Notes: generated from the letters alone by a model not told the origin. Shown: positions 1 to 11,217, numbered from the stretch's first letter. The stretch is 64,000 bases of DNA from Cunninghamia lanceolata (GCA_027924645.1 BSBN01001017.1:9264501-9328500), one strand, 5' to 3'. A program made the numbers and translations.

Positions 1-321
1 ATTTCATAATCTAAAAATCATTTTCCATTCCATTGAAGATTGCACTATCTTTGTAGCACTATGATACATCTAGTTAAGCAAAAAATAGTTTATCTGAGGT
101 CTATCTATTCATGTTTCATGTCATAATTTATAGGAATTCATAATTAGGAATTTATGAAACCCTATCCCTTTCTTGCCCATCTTTTGTAACTTTTTTTATT
201 TGGATGAGATTAAATTTTAGTATTAGCATCATTGAATATTGAAATTAGATGAAAAGATATTGATTCTAGTCATAAAGTTGTATTTAGATTTAAGATCCTA
301 GAAACATCCTAGGGTTTGTGG
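1..321. other. Flanking DNA, no gene seen
   Basis: AT-rich sequence left of the first retroelement. I see no open frame, RNA gene or repeat that I can support. It ends at the target-site copy GTAGT at 322-326. Confidence 0.5.
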
Positions 322-326
322 GTAGT
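322..326. other. Target-site duplication, left copy (GTAGT)
   Basis: The same five bases follow the 3' LTR at 3886-3890. This fixes both element ends to the base. Confidence 0.93.
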
Positions 327-1669
327 TGGTGCAGGAGCACCTACCTGACAGCTGGCCTCCATGAGGCAGTTAGTTTGTTTTGAGTCTTGTTAATGTTTCA
401 AAGAAGGTCGTATAAGACCAATGCATGTAATAAGGTCATGTTGACCATACTTTACTATTTTTAGCTAGTTTGTTATGACAACTGTTATGTTGTATGTTCG
501 GTTGGATCTCCCAACCGCCTGGAGAGATTTCCCAGCTGCTTGGAGTCGGGTCAGTAGTACTCGCAAGAGATCCTATTTATGTATTAGGATCGGTTGATTT
601 TAGACATCGCATTGAGAAGTTAGATGGCAGAGTGAGACAGAGAGAGAGAGACTGAATATTGTATTTGCATCTTTTGAAATCAATAAAGAGATCCTGTTGT
701 GTCAATCCTCTATTTTGAATTCCATTTAGTGATCGATTTGCTGTTTTGGTGGTTTCATGGATTCGCTGATCCATTCCACTGGTTGATTCGTCGAATCGGT
801 GGAATGGCTATGTACAGTAGGTTAGGATTTAGTTTGCATTTTCTGTTTGTTCATGTGCATGTTTGCAGGATCGCAGTCGAGAGGTGTTGAGAACCCTAGC
901 ATGGGCATGTGCTAGGTCGTGCTGGTAGTTCGAGTCTGGAAAGTTGTCCAGGAAGCGGATTGGGTCACCTCAGGAGGTTTGGCGGATCAAAATTCGCTAA
1001 GGTTAGAAATTCGTCACAACGGCATCATCAGGATATTTCTGTGTATATCCTGCAGTTACTTCGGGCGTCATCCGAGTAGATGGAGATGAGCATGATGCAA
1101 TCGTTTGCATAAAGTGAATGCGTTTCGGGGTGATCATCATCAGGTGTTGCCGAGGAGGAGCGTATCGGCATAAGGTAGAAGATCGGGTTGATAAAACCAT
1201 CGCGGGCCGATAATGTTAAGTTTAGTTGACAGCAGGATATTGGAGGAGCTGCATATGACGTCATCGTCATCAGGATAATCGTCACCAGGATATCGGGGTG
1301 ATGTAAGCATCGAAGGAAAGGTGCGTGAAGTGTCGTCATCAGGATATATGGAGGGAACCAGATGTTTTATATCCTGCTAATGAACATGATGTTGAACATC
1401 ATGATGCTGCAGATAGAGGTTGGCGGTAAGATGAACAGTGAACATCAGGAGGATGTTTGCACTTACCGAACATGATGATGCTGCCGATAGCCGGATATGA
1501 TGATGCTGCTGACAGGTGAAAGGATGAAGGTTTGTCTGTAGGAGGATATCGGTCGGCAAGAGAAAATATGATGATGCTGACAGTGTTAAGGGAAATATGA
1601 TGATGATGATGATGGGTTGTGGGCATACATGCTGTATGTCAAGGTTTTAGTGTGGATGCCTCTGCATCA
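327..1669 (+). repeat. 5' LTR of element 327-3885
   Basis: It begins TGGTGCAGG and ends TCTGCATCA. It pairs over its whole length with 2543-3885 without indels. The left third holds a TATA-like box and an AATAAA. The right half (about 1025-1640) is a dense array of GGATAT and GATGATG motifs in both orientations. Antisense frames of up to 103 codons are kept in both LTRs only because the LTRs are nearly identical. Confidence 0.95.
572..687 (+). promoter_or_regulatory. Putative LTR promoter and polyadenylation signals
   Basis: A TATA-like CTATTTATGT lies at 572-581. A purine-rich GA run follows at about 632-651, and AATAAA lies at 682-687. This order is expected for a U3/R boundary followed by the R-region poly(A) signal, giving a short U3 and R and a U5 of about 1 kb. 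The same signals recur 2,216 bp downstream in the 3' LTR. Inferred from motif order only. Confidence 0.4.
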
Positions 1670-1672
1670 TAG

Positions 1673-1684
1673 TGGTATCAGAGC
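1673..1684 (+). promoter_or_regulatory. Primer binding site (initiator tRNA-Met type)
   Basis: TGGTATCAGAGC matches the complement of the 3' end of plant initiator tRNA-Met. It lies 3 nt past the 5' LTR end and is the expected start point of minus-strand DNA synthesis. Confidence 0.9.
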
Positions 1685-1711
1685 TCAGCAAAAGGTCTGG
1701 GCTGTTGTGTG

Positions 1712-1775
1712 TTGATTCTGGCACTGAAAGGGCAAAGGTAGAGTTGATTCTGTCACTGAAAGGACAGAGGTAGAG
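1712..1775 (+). repeat. 32-bp tandem duplication in leader
   Basis: Two adjacent copies of a 32-bp unit beginning TTGATTCTG and ending GTAGAG, with three or four differences. It lies between the primer binding site and the gag-like frame. Confidence 0.7.
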
Positions 1776-1826
1776 GAGTGAGAGGTTGACAAAATTCCTC
1801 TGAAAGGTAGTGGTACTGCAAGGGAA

Positions 1827-2571
1827 TTGCAGGAGATGAAGGAGAAACATGCCAGAGAGATGAGGAAGATGAAGGAGCTTGCTGAAGCACTTCAAGCCAG
1901 GCTTGTAGCCTTGGAGAAGAACAAAAAGAGGGAAGTGGACGACAGTGAATTAGAAGATAGATGGGAAAACTATTATGTTGATGCCATTGCAGGCAAATGC
2001 TGCAGCACAGGGGGCAGCCCAAATCATTTTAGTGGGAAAGAAGGAGTTTGTGCATAAGCCTATAGGAGCAGGCATAAAGGCAATTGCGGACACTGCAGGG
2101 AAAGAAGTTGTTAAGGACAACAGGTTGAAGAAAGTTTCAGTTTTGACTGACAGAGGTCAGCAGCAGGTTCAGAAACAGGTTTTCAAATAGCAACCAGTTG
2201 AGAGGAATGACAAGGATGTTGTCATAGTTGGGACTATTGTTTGTCCTATAAAGGTTGAAAGAAAGACAGAGTTGAACATTACAGAAGTTCAAGAGGCAGT
2301 TCAGACAGAGGTTCTGGTCAGACAACCTGACAAACACAAGGTATGTGAGAGAAGGGCCTACATTGACAGGCATGAGGATTTACTTGCAAGAAAACAAGTT
2401 ACAATTCAGAAGTCTTGGAGCAGCCAAGAGCCAGCAGAGGACAAAGTTGGAACAGGTCAAGACACTGCAAAGGCAAAGTGTAAAGGTGGGATTTTTCCAC
2501 AACCAAACTCATGGGACATGAGTTCTTTTCTGTTGGGGAGTATGGTGCAGGAGCACCTACCTGACAGCTAG
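1827..2571 (+). pseudogene. Residual gag-like internal coding region
   Basis: Two overlapping frames occupy the short internal region. The first (1827-2057, 76 codons) is strongly charged and helical, with a Lys/Glu-rich stretch (EKHAREMRKMKELAEAL...) that looks like the N-terminal coiled coil of a plant retrotransposon Gag. The reading then appears to shift into the frame at 1975-2571. That frame carries one in-frame stop (2188-2190) and ends inside the 3' LTR. No zinc knuckle, protease or polymerase motif is present. I read it as the two ends of a once longer coding region joined by a large internal deletion. Whether any protein is made is doubtful; exact domain identity is not established. 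Confidence 0.5.
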
Positions 2572-3885
2572 CCTCCATGAGGCAGTTAGTTTGTTTTGAG
2601 TCTTGTTAATGTTTCAAAGAAGGTCGTATAAGACCAATGCATGTAATAAGGTCATGTTGACCATACTTTACTATTTTTAGCTAGTTTGTTATGACAGCTG
2701 TTATGCTGTATGTTCGGTTGGATCTCCCAGCCGCCTGGAGAGATTTCCCAGCCGCTTGGAGTCGGGTCAGTAGTACTCGCAAGAGATCCTATTTATGTAT
2801 TAGGATCAGTTGATTTTAGACATCGCATTGAGAAGTTAGATGGCAGAGTGAGACAGAGAGAGAGAGACTGAATATTGTATTTGCATCTTTTGAAATCAAT
2901 AAAGAGATCCTGTTGTGTCAATCCTCTGTTTTGAATTCCATTTAGTGATCAATTTGCTGTTTTGGTGGTTTCATGGATTTGCTGATCCATTCCACCGGTT
3001 GATTCGTCGAATCGGTGGAATGGCTATGTACAGTAGGTTAGGATTTAGTTTGCATTTTCTGTTTGTTCATGTGCATGTTTGCAGGATCGCAGTCGAGAGG
3101 TGTTGAGAACCCTAGCATGGGTATGTGCTAGGTCGTGCTGGTAGTTCGAGTCTGGAAAGTTGTCCAGGAAGCGGATCGGGTCACCTCAGGAGGTTCGGCG
3201 GATCAAAATTCACTAAGGTTAGAAATTCGTCACAATGGCATCATCAGGATATTTCTGTGTATATCCTGCAGTTACTTCGGGCGTCATCCGAGTAGATGGA
3301 GATGAGCATGATGCAGTCATTTGCATAAAGTGAATGCGTTTCGGGGTGATCATCATCAGGTGTTGCCGAGGAGGAGCGTATCGGCATAAGGTAGAAGATC
3401 GGGTTGATAAAACCATCGCGGGCTGATAATGTTAAGTTTGGCCGACAGCAGGATATTGGAGGAGCTGCATATGACGTCATCGTCATCAGGATAATCGTCA
3501 TCAGGATATCGGGGTGATGTAAGCATCGAAGGAAAGGTGCGTGAAGTGTCGTCATCAGGATATATGGAGGGAACCAGATGTTTTATATCCTGCTGATGAA
3601 CATGATGTTGAACATCATGATGCTGCAGATAGAGGTTGGCGGTAAGATGAACAGTGAACATCAGGAGGATGTTTGCGCTTGCCGAACATGATGATGCTGC
3701 CGATAGCCGGATATGATGATGCTGCTGACAGGCAAAAGGATGAAGGTTTGTCTACAAGAGGATATCGGTCAGCAAGAGAAAATATGATGATGCTGACAGT
3801 GTTAAGGGAAATATGATGATGATGATGATGGGTTGTGGGCATACATGCTGTATGTCAAGGTTTTAGTGTGGATGCCTCTGCATCA
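2543..3885 (+). repeat. 3' LTR of element 327-3885
   Basis: It begins TGGTGCAGG right after TTGGGGAGTA and ends TGCATCA. It is 1,343 bp, equal to the 5' LTR. All about 31 differences I could count from the 5' LTR are transitions. Confidence 0.95.
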
Positions 3886-3890
3886 GTAGT
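3886..3890. other. Target-site duplication, right copy (GTAGT)
   Basis: Matches 322-326 exactly and directly abuts the CA end of the 3' LTR. Confidence 0.93.
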
Positions 3891-4129
3891 CTCAAACTCT
3901 ATTTTATTTATACCAAACCCTATCCTCAGGTTCCAATTTGGACAATGGTGTAAGTCCCTTTGTGTGTAAACAACAAAGAACATCAAACATTAAGTTATCC
4001 TCTCAAGCCCAAAACTTGGCTAGTAAGGACCTTGGGGTAGTAATTTTTTGATTCATTGGGATTTGATTCCTTTTAGGAGAGATAAAGTACTTGTTATTTT
4101 ATCTAATTTTTTGCATGCTAAAACACACA

Positions 4130-4345
4130 TTAATAGGGGATAATCCTCAAAAAGTCTCCATTAAGATTAAAATTCATAATATCATGATAATAAACTAATT
4201 AGTACCTCTTCTATATACTATACTTATGCCATGGATGCCACCTAGGCTGACCTAACTACCTATATATGACAATATAGATGATCATATAACTTAATTAAGG
4301 GTTATGCTAGCCACAAGTTGGCCACACATATTCTAATAAAATTAC
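4130..4345 (-). repeat. 3' LTR of host gypsy (partial)
   Basis: Shares long stretches with 24087-24280: ATGATAATAAACTAA, then CCATGGATGCCACC, then CAAGTTGGCCACACATAT. The region between 3891 and 4130 no longer aligns, so the LTR is truncated or diverged at its outer end. A C-run at 4367-4372 just inside it reads as a G-rich polypurine tract on the minus strand. Confidence 0.7.
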
Positions 4346-4480
4346 TGGGTTAAGGGTGTAGGATGACCCCCTTCAAAGAAGCATTGTCCTCACTTTAGAT
4401 TAATTATAGATGCTCTTGCACGAAGTCTCTGATTTTCCATGTAGCATATTCAACAAGAGGATTCAACTTGATCAAATACT

Positions 4481-4955
4481 CTATAATTTCTCTTGACCAT
4501 AGCTTCTTTGTGCATGTTTGAAGGATTCTCTTAGGTTCCAAAAACATTTTTCCTTATCATCAAGATTTGATAACTCTATTTGGGTTGAAACTCTTTGTCT
4601 AATAAACCTCTTTAGGTAGGAAACATGGAAGACATGATGTATTTTTGTTGACTTAGGTAACTCCAACTTGTATGCTACATAATCAATATTCTAGAAAACC
4701 TTCTAAGGGACATAATGCTTGTATGCAATATTTTTATCCTTATTCTATTATTCTGATGAAATTTTATTATATGGTTGTAATCATAAAATGACTTAATATC
4801 CAACTTTACAAAAAATCCACTATGAGCCTGCTTAGTTTGTTGCTTCATTTTGTTTTGTACCATTACCAAGTTCTACATGAGAATAGATAGTACCTATTGA
4901 TAGTGTTGAATGTCTTCTTAAACTACTATAACCATTGGGTGTGCCCACAATGAAA
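4481..4955 (-). pseudogene. Gypsy integrase C-terminal fragment
   Basis: The minus-strand frame 4481-4666 reads STKIHHVFHVSYLKRF, the conserved 'hpvFHVS.Lk' block near the end of gypsy integrases. Just upstream (4675-4869) is VQNKMKQQTKQAHSGFF, the usual basic block before it. Still further upstream, near 4920-4955, is a degenerate YG-hPP-like stretch. Frames shift between these blocks and stops interrupt them. Its N-terminal half lies beyond element A at 11585-11997. Confidence 0.85.
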
Positions 4956-4958
4956 AGG

Positions 4959-5331
4959 TGATTGATGGTGGATGGTATGCATATAGTGCCAATGCCATGC
5001 CCTTAATCCTTTAGTGTGCACAGTCTTATGAGTGGTCATCTTGTGGCTACCTTAATTCTTAATTAAGTTATATAATCATTATTATAATATTATTTGGATA
5101 TTTAAGTCATCCTAGATTTTATATTTAGATATCCAAGTCATCTTAGGTGGCATCCAATGCATAAGTAGGGTATATAAAAGAGCTAATGGTTAGTATATTA
5201 TCATCATATTGTGAATTATATTCTTCTTGAAGACTTTTGAAGGTTTTCCCCCTTGAAGTGACTTATTATTCTTAAGTATTTATAGAATATTTAATATTAT
5301 ATTATTCTCTTGTGTAATTTATTTCATTACA
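4959..5331 (+). repeat. 5' LTR of element A
   Basis: Runs from TGATTGATGG to CATTACA. GGGTATATAAAAGAGC at about 5168-5183 is a good TATA box. The right end abuts the primer binding site. The start was placed by aligning with 11218 and by host-frame continuity, so it may be off by a few bases. Confidence 0.75.
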
Positions 5332-5333
5332 AG

Positions 5334-5344
5334 TGGTATTAGAG
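5334..5344 (+). promoter_or_regulatory. Primer binding site of element A
   Basis: TGGTATTAGAG, initiator tRNA-Met type, 2 nt past the LTR end. Confidence 0.8.
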
Positions 5345-5791
5345 TATGACCTTTGCACTTGGAGGGTAAGAATCAACACAATTTTTTTAGGCTCAAGAAG
5401 TGAAATTGGGAAGCACATATCTCTCTCAAATTGGAATTTTGTTTCCTAATTTTTAAAGGTTTTTTCAATTTTGTACTAAATCTACTACAGTCCATATTTT
5501 AGGTTAATTAGAGAATATTTGGAGTTATTGTAAAATTAGGGCTTCCACTAAATTCATTCCCAAGGCTGGAAATTAATGAATTGTTCTCTAATTTATAGAG
5601 GGTTGATTAAGGACCTGATGAAGTTGATATGATTTATATTTAAGGTCATTTGGAGTAGATCTTAGGAAGTTATTCAAAACTAGGGTTTACACCAAATTCA
5701 CTCCAAATTCTACAAATCAATGAATTTCTAGTAAAAACCTTATAGATCATTTATATTTTTTGTGTGATTTATTAAAATTTTACTTTTTCCC

Positions 5792-6790
5792 ATGATGGTG
5801 GGACCTACCACAAGAGGCAAAAAGAATCTTGTCACACCTAGAGAATCTCTAAACAAGGATGATATAGTAATTAAGGATATTTATCCCAATAATATTTAAT
5901 CTATGATGGAAGAACAACTCAAGGTGAATGAAGATATTTCATCTTTGAGGGTAGAAATTATAGTGACAAGAGTAGAGATCAATGCATTATTGAGGAGAAT
6001 TAAGTCCCTTGTGAGTGGTATGGAATCTAAGAGAATGGAATAACATAATAAGAATAGGAAGAAAATGATGATTCTAAGGGAAATGATACTTTTGGGTTTG
6101 ACTCAAATCTAAAGATGGATCATCACCCAAATAATTCTATGGCTAGGAACTTCACACTAATTATGGATATGTGAAAGTTTAATGGAAAAGATCTAATGAA
6201 TTGGCTTTGCCAAATGGAGCAATTGTTTTATCTTCAACATGTTACTTGACAACAAATTGTTGTAATGACATACTTATACTTAGATCCTAACTAATTCATT
6301 GGTATATTGGATTTGTGAAGAGAAGAAAAAGAAAGGATGTGTTGTCATGTGGTCTATTTTCTAAGAGGAACTCACTACACATTATGGAAACAATCTTATG
6401 GATAGCTACTTTATCTATTTTACCAAATTAAAGAAAAAAAGTACAGTCAATGATTATATTCATCAATTCCAAACTCTATCTTTAAGAGTATAGAATGGTG
6501 TAGAGGAAAATTTGAAGGAATTATTCCCAAGGGGTTTAAATGACCACATTAAATAGGAGGTATGCAAGTTCTATCTAAATTCTATGACCCAAGTAATGAT
6601 TATGGAAAGGCAAGTAGAGGAATTGTTTTTGGCTAATAGAAGGGAGGAATTCCCTAGTAAAGGAGATTGGAGGACACCTCAACAAATTGAAGAAAAAAGG
6701 GCCATAGGGCTATGTTTCAACTATGATGGAAATTTTATTAAAGGACAAATATGTGCTGACAAGAAAATATTCTACATTGAGGGCACCTGT
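5792..6790 (+). pseudogene. Gypsy gag of element A, interrupted
   Basis: It starts at ATG 5792 (MMVGPTTRGKK) and breaks at a stop after about 35 codons. A helical, coiled-coil-like stretch follows (EQLKVNEDISSLRVE). About 6140-6310 carries the gag signature KFNGKDLMNWLCQMEQLFYL. The distal part (6584-6799) ends in a decayed zinc knuckle: LCFNYDGNFIKGQICADKK keeps the outer cysteines, but the second Cys is Tyr and the His is Gln. Several stops and frameshifts separate the parts. Gag would form the virus-like particle and bind RNA; this copy cannot. Confidence 0.78.
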
Positions 6791-6864
6791 GATGAATAAA
6801 AGGATGAATAAGATGCAATAGTAGTAGTAGAGGACTTACAAGATGTTTAGCCAACTACCTCTTT

Positions 6865-6939
6865 CCATGGGTTGTCAAGTACTAGTACCTTACAAACACT
6901 TAAGGTTATATGTTCCCTTAAAAAGTAGAAGGTAATAGT
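6865..6939 (+). pseudogene. Protease of element A, N-terminal fragment
   Basis: Follows the zinc knuckle and reads TSFHGLSSTSTLQTLKVI, the region just ahead of the catalytic aspartate in gypsy proteases. It is cut off at 6939 by the solo LTR. The catalytic triplet region continues at 9654. Confidence 0.7.
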
Positions 6940-9648
6940 TGATGGAGTCAGATTGTCATTGATGTCAAAAAGGTCTTGTAGGTGGTAAGTGCAAGAGGTT
7001 GATGCTTCAAATGTTCTTGTGAAGTTGTTGACAGGAGTTGTTATAGCTTGTTCAGTATGCTTGGTCAGTGTGATAAAATCCCTGTTCACAATTTGTCATG
7101 ATCTTCACAAATGTGGTCTCAATCAGTATATCTCCAAGCATGTTAAGGTTGACATTGTTGACAGGTTGAATATGATGTGGTGTGTTAATTGAAGTGTTGA
7201 ACAGCTTGCATTATATATATTGATTCATTTAAGTGATACATACTCATCTCCATGAAGTTTGAACAAGAACATCAATAAATCAACTCACTCTCAAGGAGTG
7301 CTTCATTGGCATAATGTTGGTTTGGTGTTCATACTATATTAATTACAAAAGGTGTTGTGCATTGATCTGAGAGAGGTTGCTTCAAGATCAGTTGAGGTCA
7401 GTTGAGGTCAGTGATAGTGGGTTGTGTTTAAGTTAACATTTGAGGTTGGATGTGCTCAAGATAAGACATATTATGTGATCTACAATGTTAGCAGTGGTCT
7501 TCTTGCAATCAGTGGAAGCTTTAGTTTGGTTAGTGGCATTCTCTGCAATGTGTCTCTTGTTTTAATCTTGTAAATGTTTCAAGAGGATATGGTGTGTTAA
7601 TATGCTTCAAGAGTGTTGCTTTAAAAATAGAGGCTATCTAATGGTGTTCATGTCTCACCTAAATAGAAGGGTTCGTTCTTTAGTGACTGTCAGAGAGAAA
7701 ATTTATAAGGCTGATGTCTGAGATCAACTGTCAAGGTGTTATCTTTTTGTTTTAAAAGATCCTAAACATCTCTCATACCTTAAATGGGTTTGAAAGTTAA
7801 AGTCTATTTATAACCTAGTTTGACAGTCATCTATCTATGGCACTTTATATTCTATTTGAATGTTGACCTGCGAGAATGGGTCATTTCACTTAGGCCACCT
7901 GCTAGAGGGGTCACATATCATTGCATGTGACCGGCCCCTTTCTAAGTTCAACCGAATCCCTCGGTCTTCTATAAGGAGATATTAGCGCCAAAAGACCATC
8001 GATGGTATATGTTTAAAGTTATGTTGAGCGGCAAAGTAAAATCAAAGGCCGGCGTTCAGAATGGAGTCTGCTTTTATTTGTTTCACTTTTGACGGTCCTT
8101 AGGATGTCATAAGTGTGAAGAATACATCATTTAAGGTTTTATTTAGAAGGTTTTTTTTTGCAAATAAAGTGGCAGTTAGTGGAGATATAAAACTAAGTTT
8201 TTAAGAAGATTTTCTTTCCTTCTATTCACTCCCGTGGCATAGGAGTTTAAAAAGAAATTTTTTTGAGGCATGTTTCTTTTTTTTTGAGAAATTTTTTTTT
8301 AGAAAGGAGAGGTTTCTTTTTGTCTTCTTGCAGATGATTTTCTTTAAGAAAATCCGAGAGATTTTTTTTTTAAAGGCAGACTAATTTTTGAGGAGATTTT
8401 TTTTGTATGGAGATTGGAGATTATTTTTGAAAGGCAGAATGATTATATTTTTTGAAGAGAACAAAATGGTTTTTTGAAGAAATGTTTTTATGAGATCTAA
8501 AAAATATATATATATCAAATGAAGGAGAGTTTTTTTTTTTGGGCAGAATTGTATTTTAAAGATTTCTTTTGGAGATGACTAATGGCTTAATGGATTTAAG
8601 TCCATTGAAGTTTTTGCAGAGACAAGAATGAGGGCAGATTAATAAATTGCAATGAAGATGAAAGTGAATGCACAAAGGAATTTGAAGAGTTATTGTTTTA
8701 TTTGTTGACAGGGGCAAAATGATTGAATTTAATTGAAGTTGTTTTTGGAGATATATTTTTGCTAAATGTTTTATGCAGGGATAATATTGAATACAGAAAT
8801 TGTCCAAATTAAAATGTCAAAGAATATGAAGGATCATGTGCAGAGGAAAGGAATATGAAAAGATTTTTCTTTGCAGGTGGAAGGACATTCAATCTGTATA
8901 AAATTGTTTTTCAGGTGCATTGATGAGAGGACTTGCAAGACAGAGATGAAACATACAGAGTAAAATAGTGTTGTTGAGCATATCAGAATACAAGATTGAT
9001 ATGTAGTGTTATTGAATGGAATAGAATACAAGGTTGATATGCAGTGTTGTTGAATGGAATAGAATACAAGGTTGATATGCAGTGTTGTTGAATGGATCAG
9101 AATACATGATTAAATTGCAGAGAAAATTGTTTATAAAGATTTGTATATGGAGCTTGTTTGCAGAAAAGAAAATGGTCTTGATTTGAAAATCAAACAAAAG
9201 GTATAAGGTTGTATAAAATGGTGCAAATCTGATTGAACAGCAATCATGTCTTGCACACAAAGTTTGATGTTTTGTTAATAGTGATTGTGTTTGCCAATGA
9301 GGCACAGTATGTCGATGAGGTTTGTGGTCAGTGAGACCTTCCTCAGCCAGTGAGGCTTTGTAAGAAGTTTTTAGAGTTAAGCCAGTGAGGCACTTCATGA
9401 GTGGTTTTTCTACCCTGAGAGGGTTTTCCACTCCAGAAATTTCTGTGTTATAATTTGTCTCTATGTGTGCATATTTGTGTTTTATTGATAAGTTTTTAGT
9501 TCACATCTTTGACTATTAGTCTTGTGCATATGAGATCAATAGACCATTAATGTATTTCTTTCTACTTGTCTTGTAAAGATTGTAAAAAGTTAAGAATTAA
9601 CACAACACTGATTCACCCCCCCTCTCAGTGTTGTCATTGACTCCTACA
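6940..9648 (+). mobile_element. Solo LTR (2.7 kb) inside element A protease
   Basis: The insert begins TGATGGAGTCA and ends TTGACTCCTACA, an inverted terminal match. It is flanked by exact ATAGT duplications (6935-6939 and 9649-9653). The protease frame of element A resumes directly after it. No primer binding site, polypurine tract or coding domain is seen inside. The 3' end has ATTCACCCCCCCTCTCAGTG, the same C-run signature that ends the copia LTRs near 50.6, 52.2 and 57.5 kb, so it is probably a Sirevirus-type LTR. The middle (about 8130-8540) is rich in oligo-T and purine tracts. A solo LTR normally arises by LTR-LTR recombination. Length may include unrecognised inserts. Confidence 0.85.
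8970..9121 (+). repeat. 38-bp minisatellite, four copies
   Basis: Copies start at 8970, 9008, 9046 and 9084. Units begin GTTGTTGAATGG or close variants. The two middle copies are almost identical and the outer ones diverged. It lies within the solo LTR. Confidence 0.9.
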
Positions 9649-9653
9649 ATAGT

Positions 9654-9960
9654 ATTGATTGACTCATGGAGTACTCATAATTTCATTGATAGTAAGTTAG
9701 TATTTAAATAAATTTTGAACTATTTTGTTTACCCAACCCTAGAGTTTCAAGTTATGATTATAGATGGACTTACAATTAATTGTTCAAGAAAATACCATTG
9801 TATAAAAATCACCATGGGAGACTACATGTGCTTGATTGTCCTATGTTTTCTATTCCCATGGGTGGAGCAGACATTGTTTTAGGAATCTAATGGCTCACTA
9901 CTTTAGGAATAATTAATATGAACTTCTAAGACTTGTTCATGTAGTTTCATTTAGAAGGAA
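9654..9960 (+). pseudogene. Protease of element A, C-terminal fragment
   Basis: Starts at the active-site block IVLIDSWSTHNFID, where the usual Asp-Ser-Gly has become Asp-Ser-Trp. Around 9740-9880 come TINCSRKYHCIK and FPWVEQTLF, matching the later part of gypsy proteases. Stops occur after SKLVFK and later. The N-terminal part lies across the solo LTR at 6865-6939. Confidence 0.8.
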
Positions 9961-11217
9961 AAATATTTTAACCAAAAGGGTTACATGCAAATTATTCATA
10001 GATGGTAAGTATGTCCAAACCCAGAAGATGATTAACAAGAGGGTGAATAGATGTAAGGCTCAATTATTTTAATTGGAAGTGCAATACTCAATGACATGGG
10101 CTAAAGGCATATAACAAAACAAAGCAACATGCAGATCAATGCATAACATAGATAGTCCTACCTAAGCTACATGTAGAGGGAAGTCCCATCTCATCTCTTG
10201 AGTTAATTTTCCAAACACACAGTGAAGTTAAGGATTAGGACACTCACATAATGAAAGAATTTGTTGGTCAAAGATACCACATGGGGTAATGAGGGTGAAA
10301 GTTCAAAGTTGTGTCACACTTCAAGACAACTTATCAACATAAATGAATTTAAGCATTTCTAAGTAAAAGTTGGTGAAACATACATTCTAGCTAAATTAGA
10401 TCCATGCCTCAAATTTCTAATTGGAATTGTCCACTAAATAAATATTTAGCATCACTTTGGGGCTAATTTACCAAAAAAGTAAATTATTTAAAAACTTGAT
10501 GTTCTAACAACTCATATTCACGTAAATAATCTTTTTCTAATATGTAAATAACCTTTATAGATCTATAAGTGTACTTTGTAGAAATATATTTTTTTAATAT
10601 TTAAATTAGTGTTTATATTTTCTTTTTTATTTTTACAAAAAATAGGTCATCAACACCAAAATACAATGTTGATAATCTCAAGAAAAAATACTAAAGTTTA
10701 TTTTTAAAAATTGGAAAAAATATGATACACTAGAGGAGAGATTCCATGTCAAGATGATATTTTTTTTCTTATTTTAGATAAATATTTAAGATTAAAATTT
10801 TTATCCCATCAAAACAATTATGTTTTCATTCCACTTAACTTCTAAGATTTATTTAAAATATAGATTTATCAAAATGGGGAAAAAATTAATCCATGCACTA
10901 AAGTTTCAAGTTATAAATACCCAAAAATAATTGAAAGAAAAAAAGAAATTTACTATATAAAGAGTGACATCCCACTTAACCTTATTTTTTAGCATTTTAT
11001 CAACAACTGAATTATAGTGTTAAATTTACAAAAAATTACATTTAAATAATTTTTTTAAAATAAACATAAAATACGGTAAAAATCTACATTTTATTAGTTT
11101 ACATCATTTAAAAATTCAAAACATATAAATCAATTTGTAGTGGTTCTAGTTAAAAAGTTAGATCAGTGGTGGCCATTTCCTTTATAAAAGTTAGATTTTA
11201 TGTAGAAGCATCCAAAT
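9961..11217 (+). other. Non-coding tail of element A
   Basis: Very AT-rich with no polymerase or integrase motif in any frame. This is where pol should be; it was deleted or replaced. Nothing else is recognisable. Confidence 0.55.

Larger units (their letters stand above)
327..3885 (+). mobile_element. Complete non-autonomous LTR retrotransposon
   Basis: Two LTRs of identical length (327-1669 and 2543-3885, 1,343 bp each), both TG...CA, enclose about 873 bp. The 5-bp target duplication GTAGT is exact at 322-326 and 3886-3890. A primer binding site begins 4 bp after the 5' LTR and a G-rich stretch (TTGGGGAG) precedes the 3' LTR. The internal region holds only short gag-like frames; no protease, integrase, RT or RNase H is visible. 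It is therefore structurally intact but dependent on enzymes from another element. By eye the LTRs differ at about 31 positions (2.3%), so the insertion is young compared with the others here. The size suggests a small LARD-type or deletion derivative; the parent superfamily is unresolved. Confidence 0.95.

Noticed and set aside
1028..3555. Antisense frames of about 100 codons preserved in both LTRs at 1028-1339 and 3244-3555
   Set aside because: The LTRs are nearly identical by descent, so shared frames carry no evidence of selection. The frames overlap a low-complexity motif array and show no domain.
7200..9650. A complete nested copia element rather than a solo LTR
   Set aside because: No primer binding site, polypurine array or Gag/Pol motif is present between the ends, and the exact ATAGT duplications bound a single LTR-like unit.
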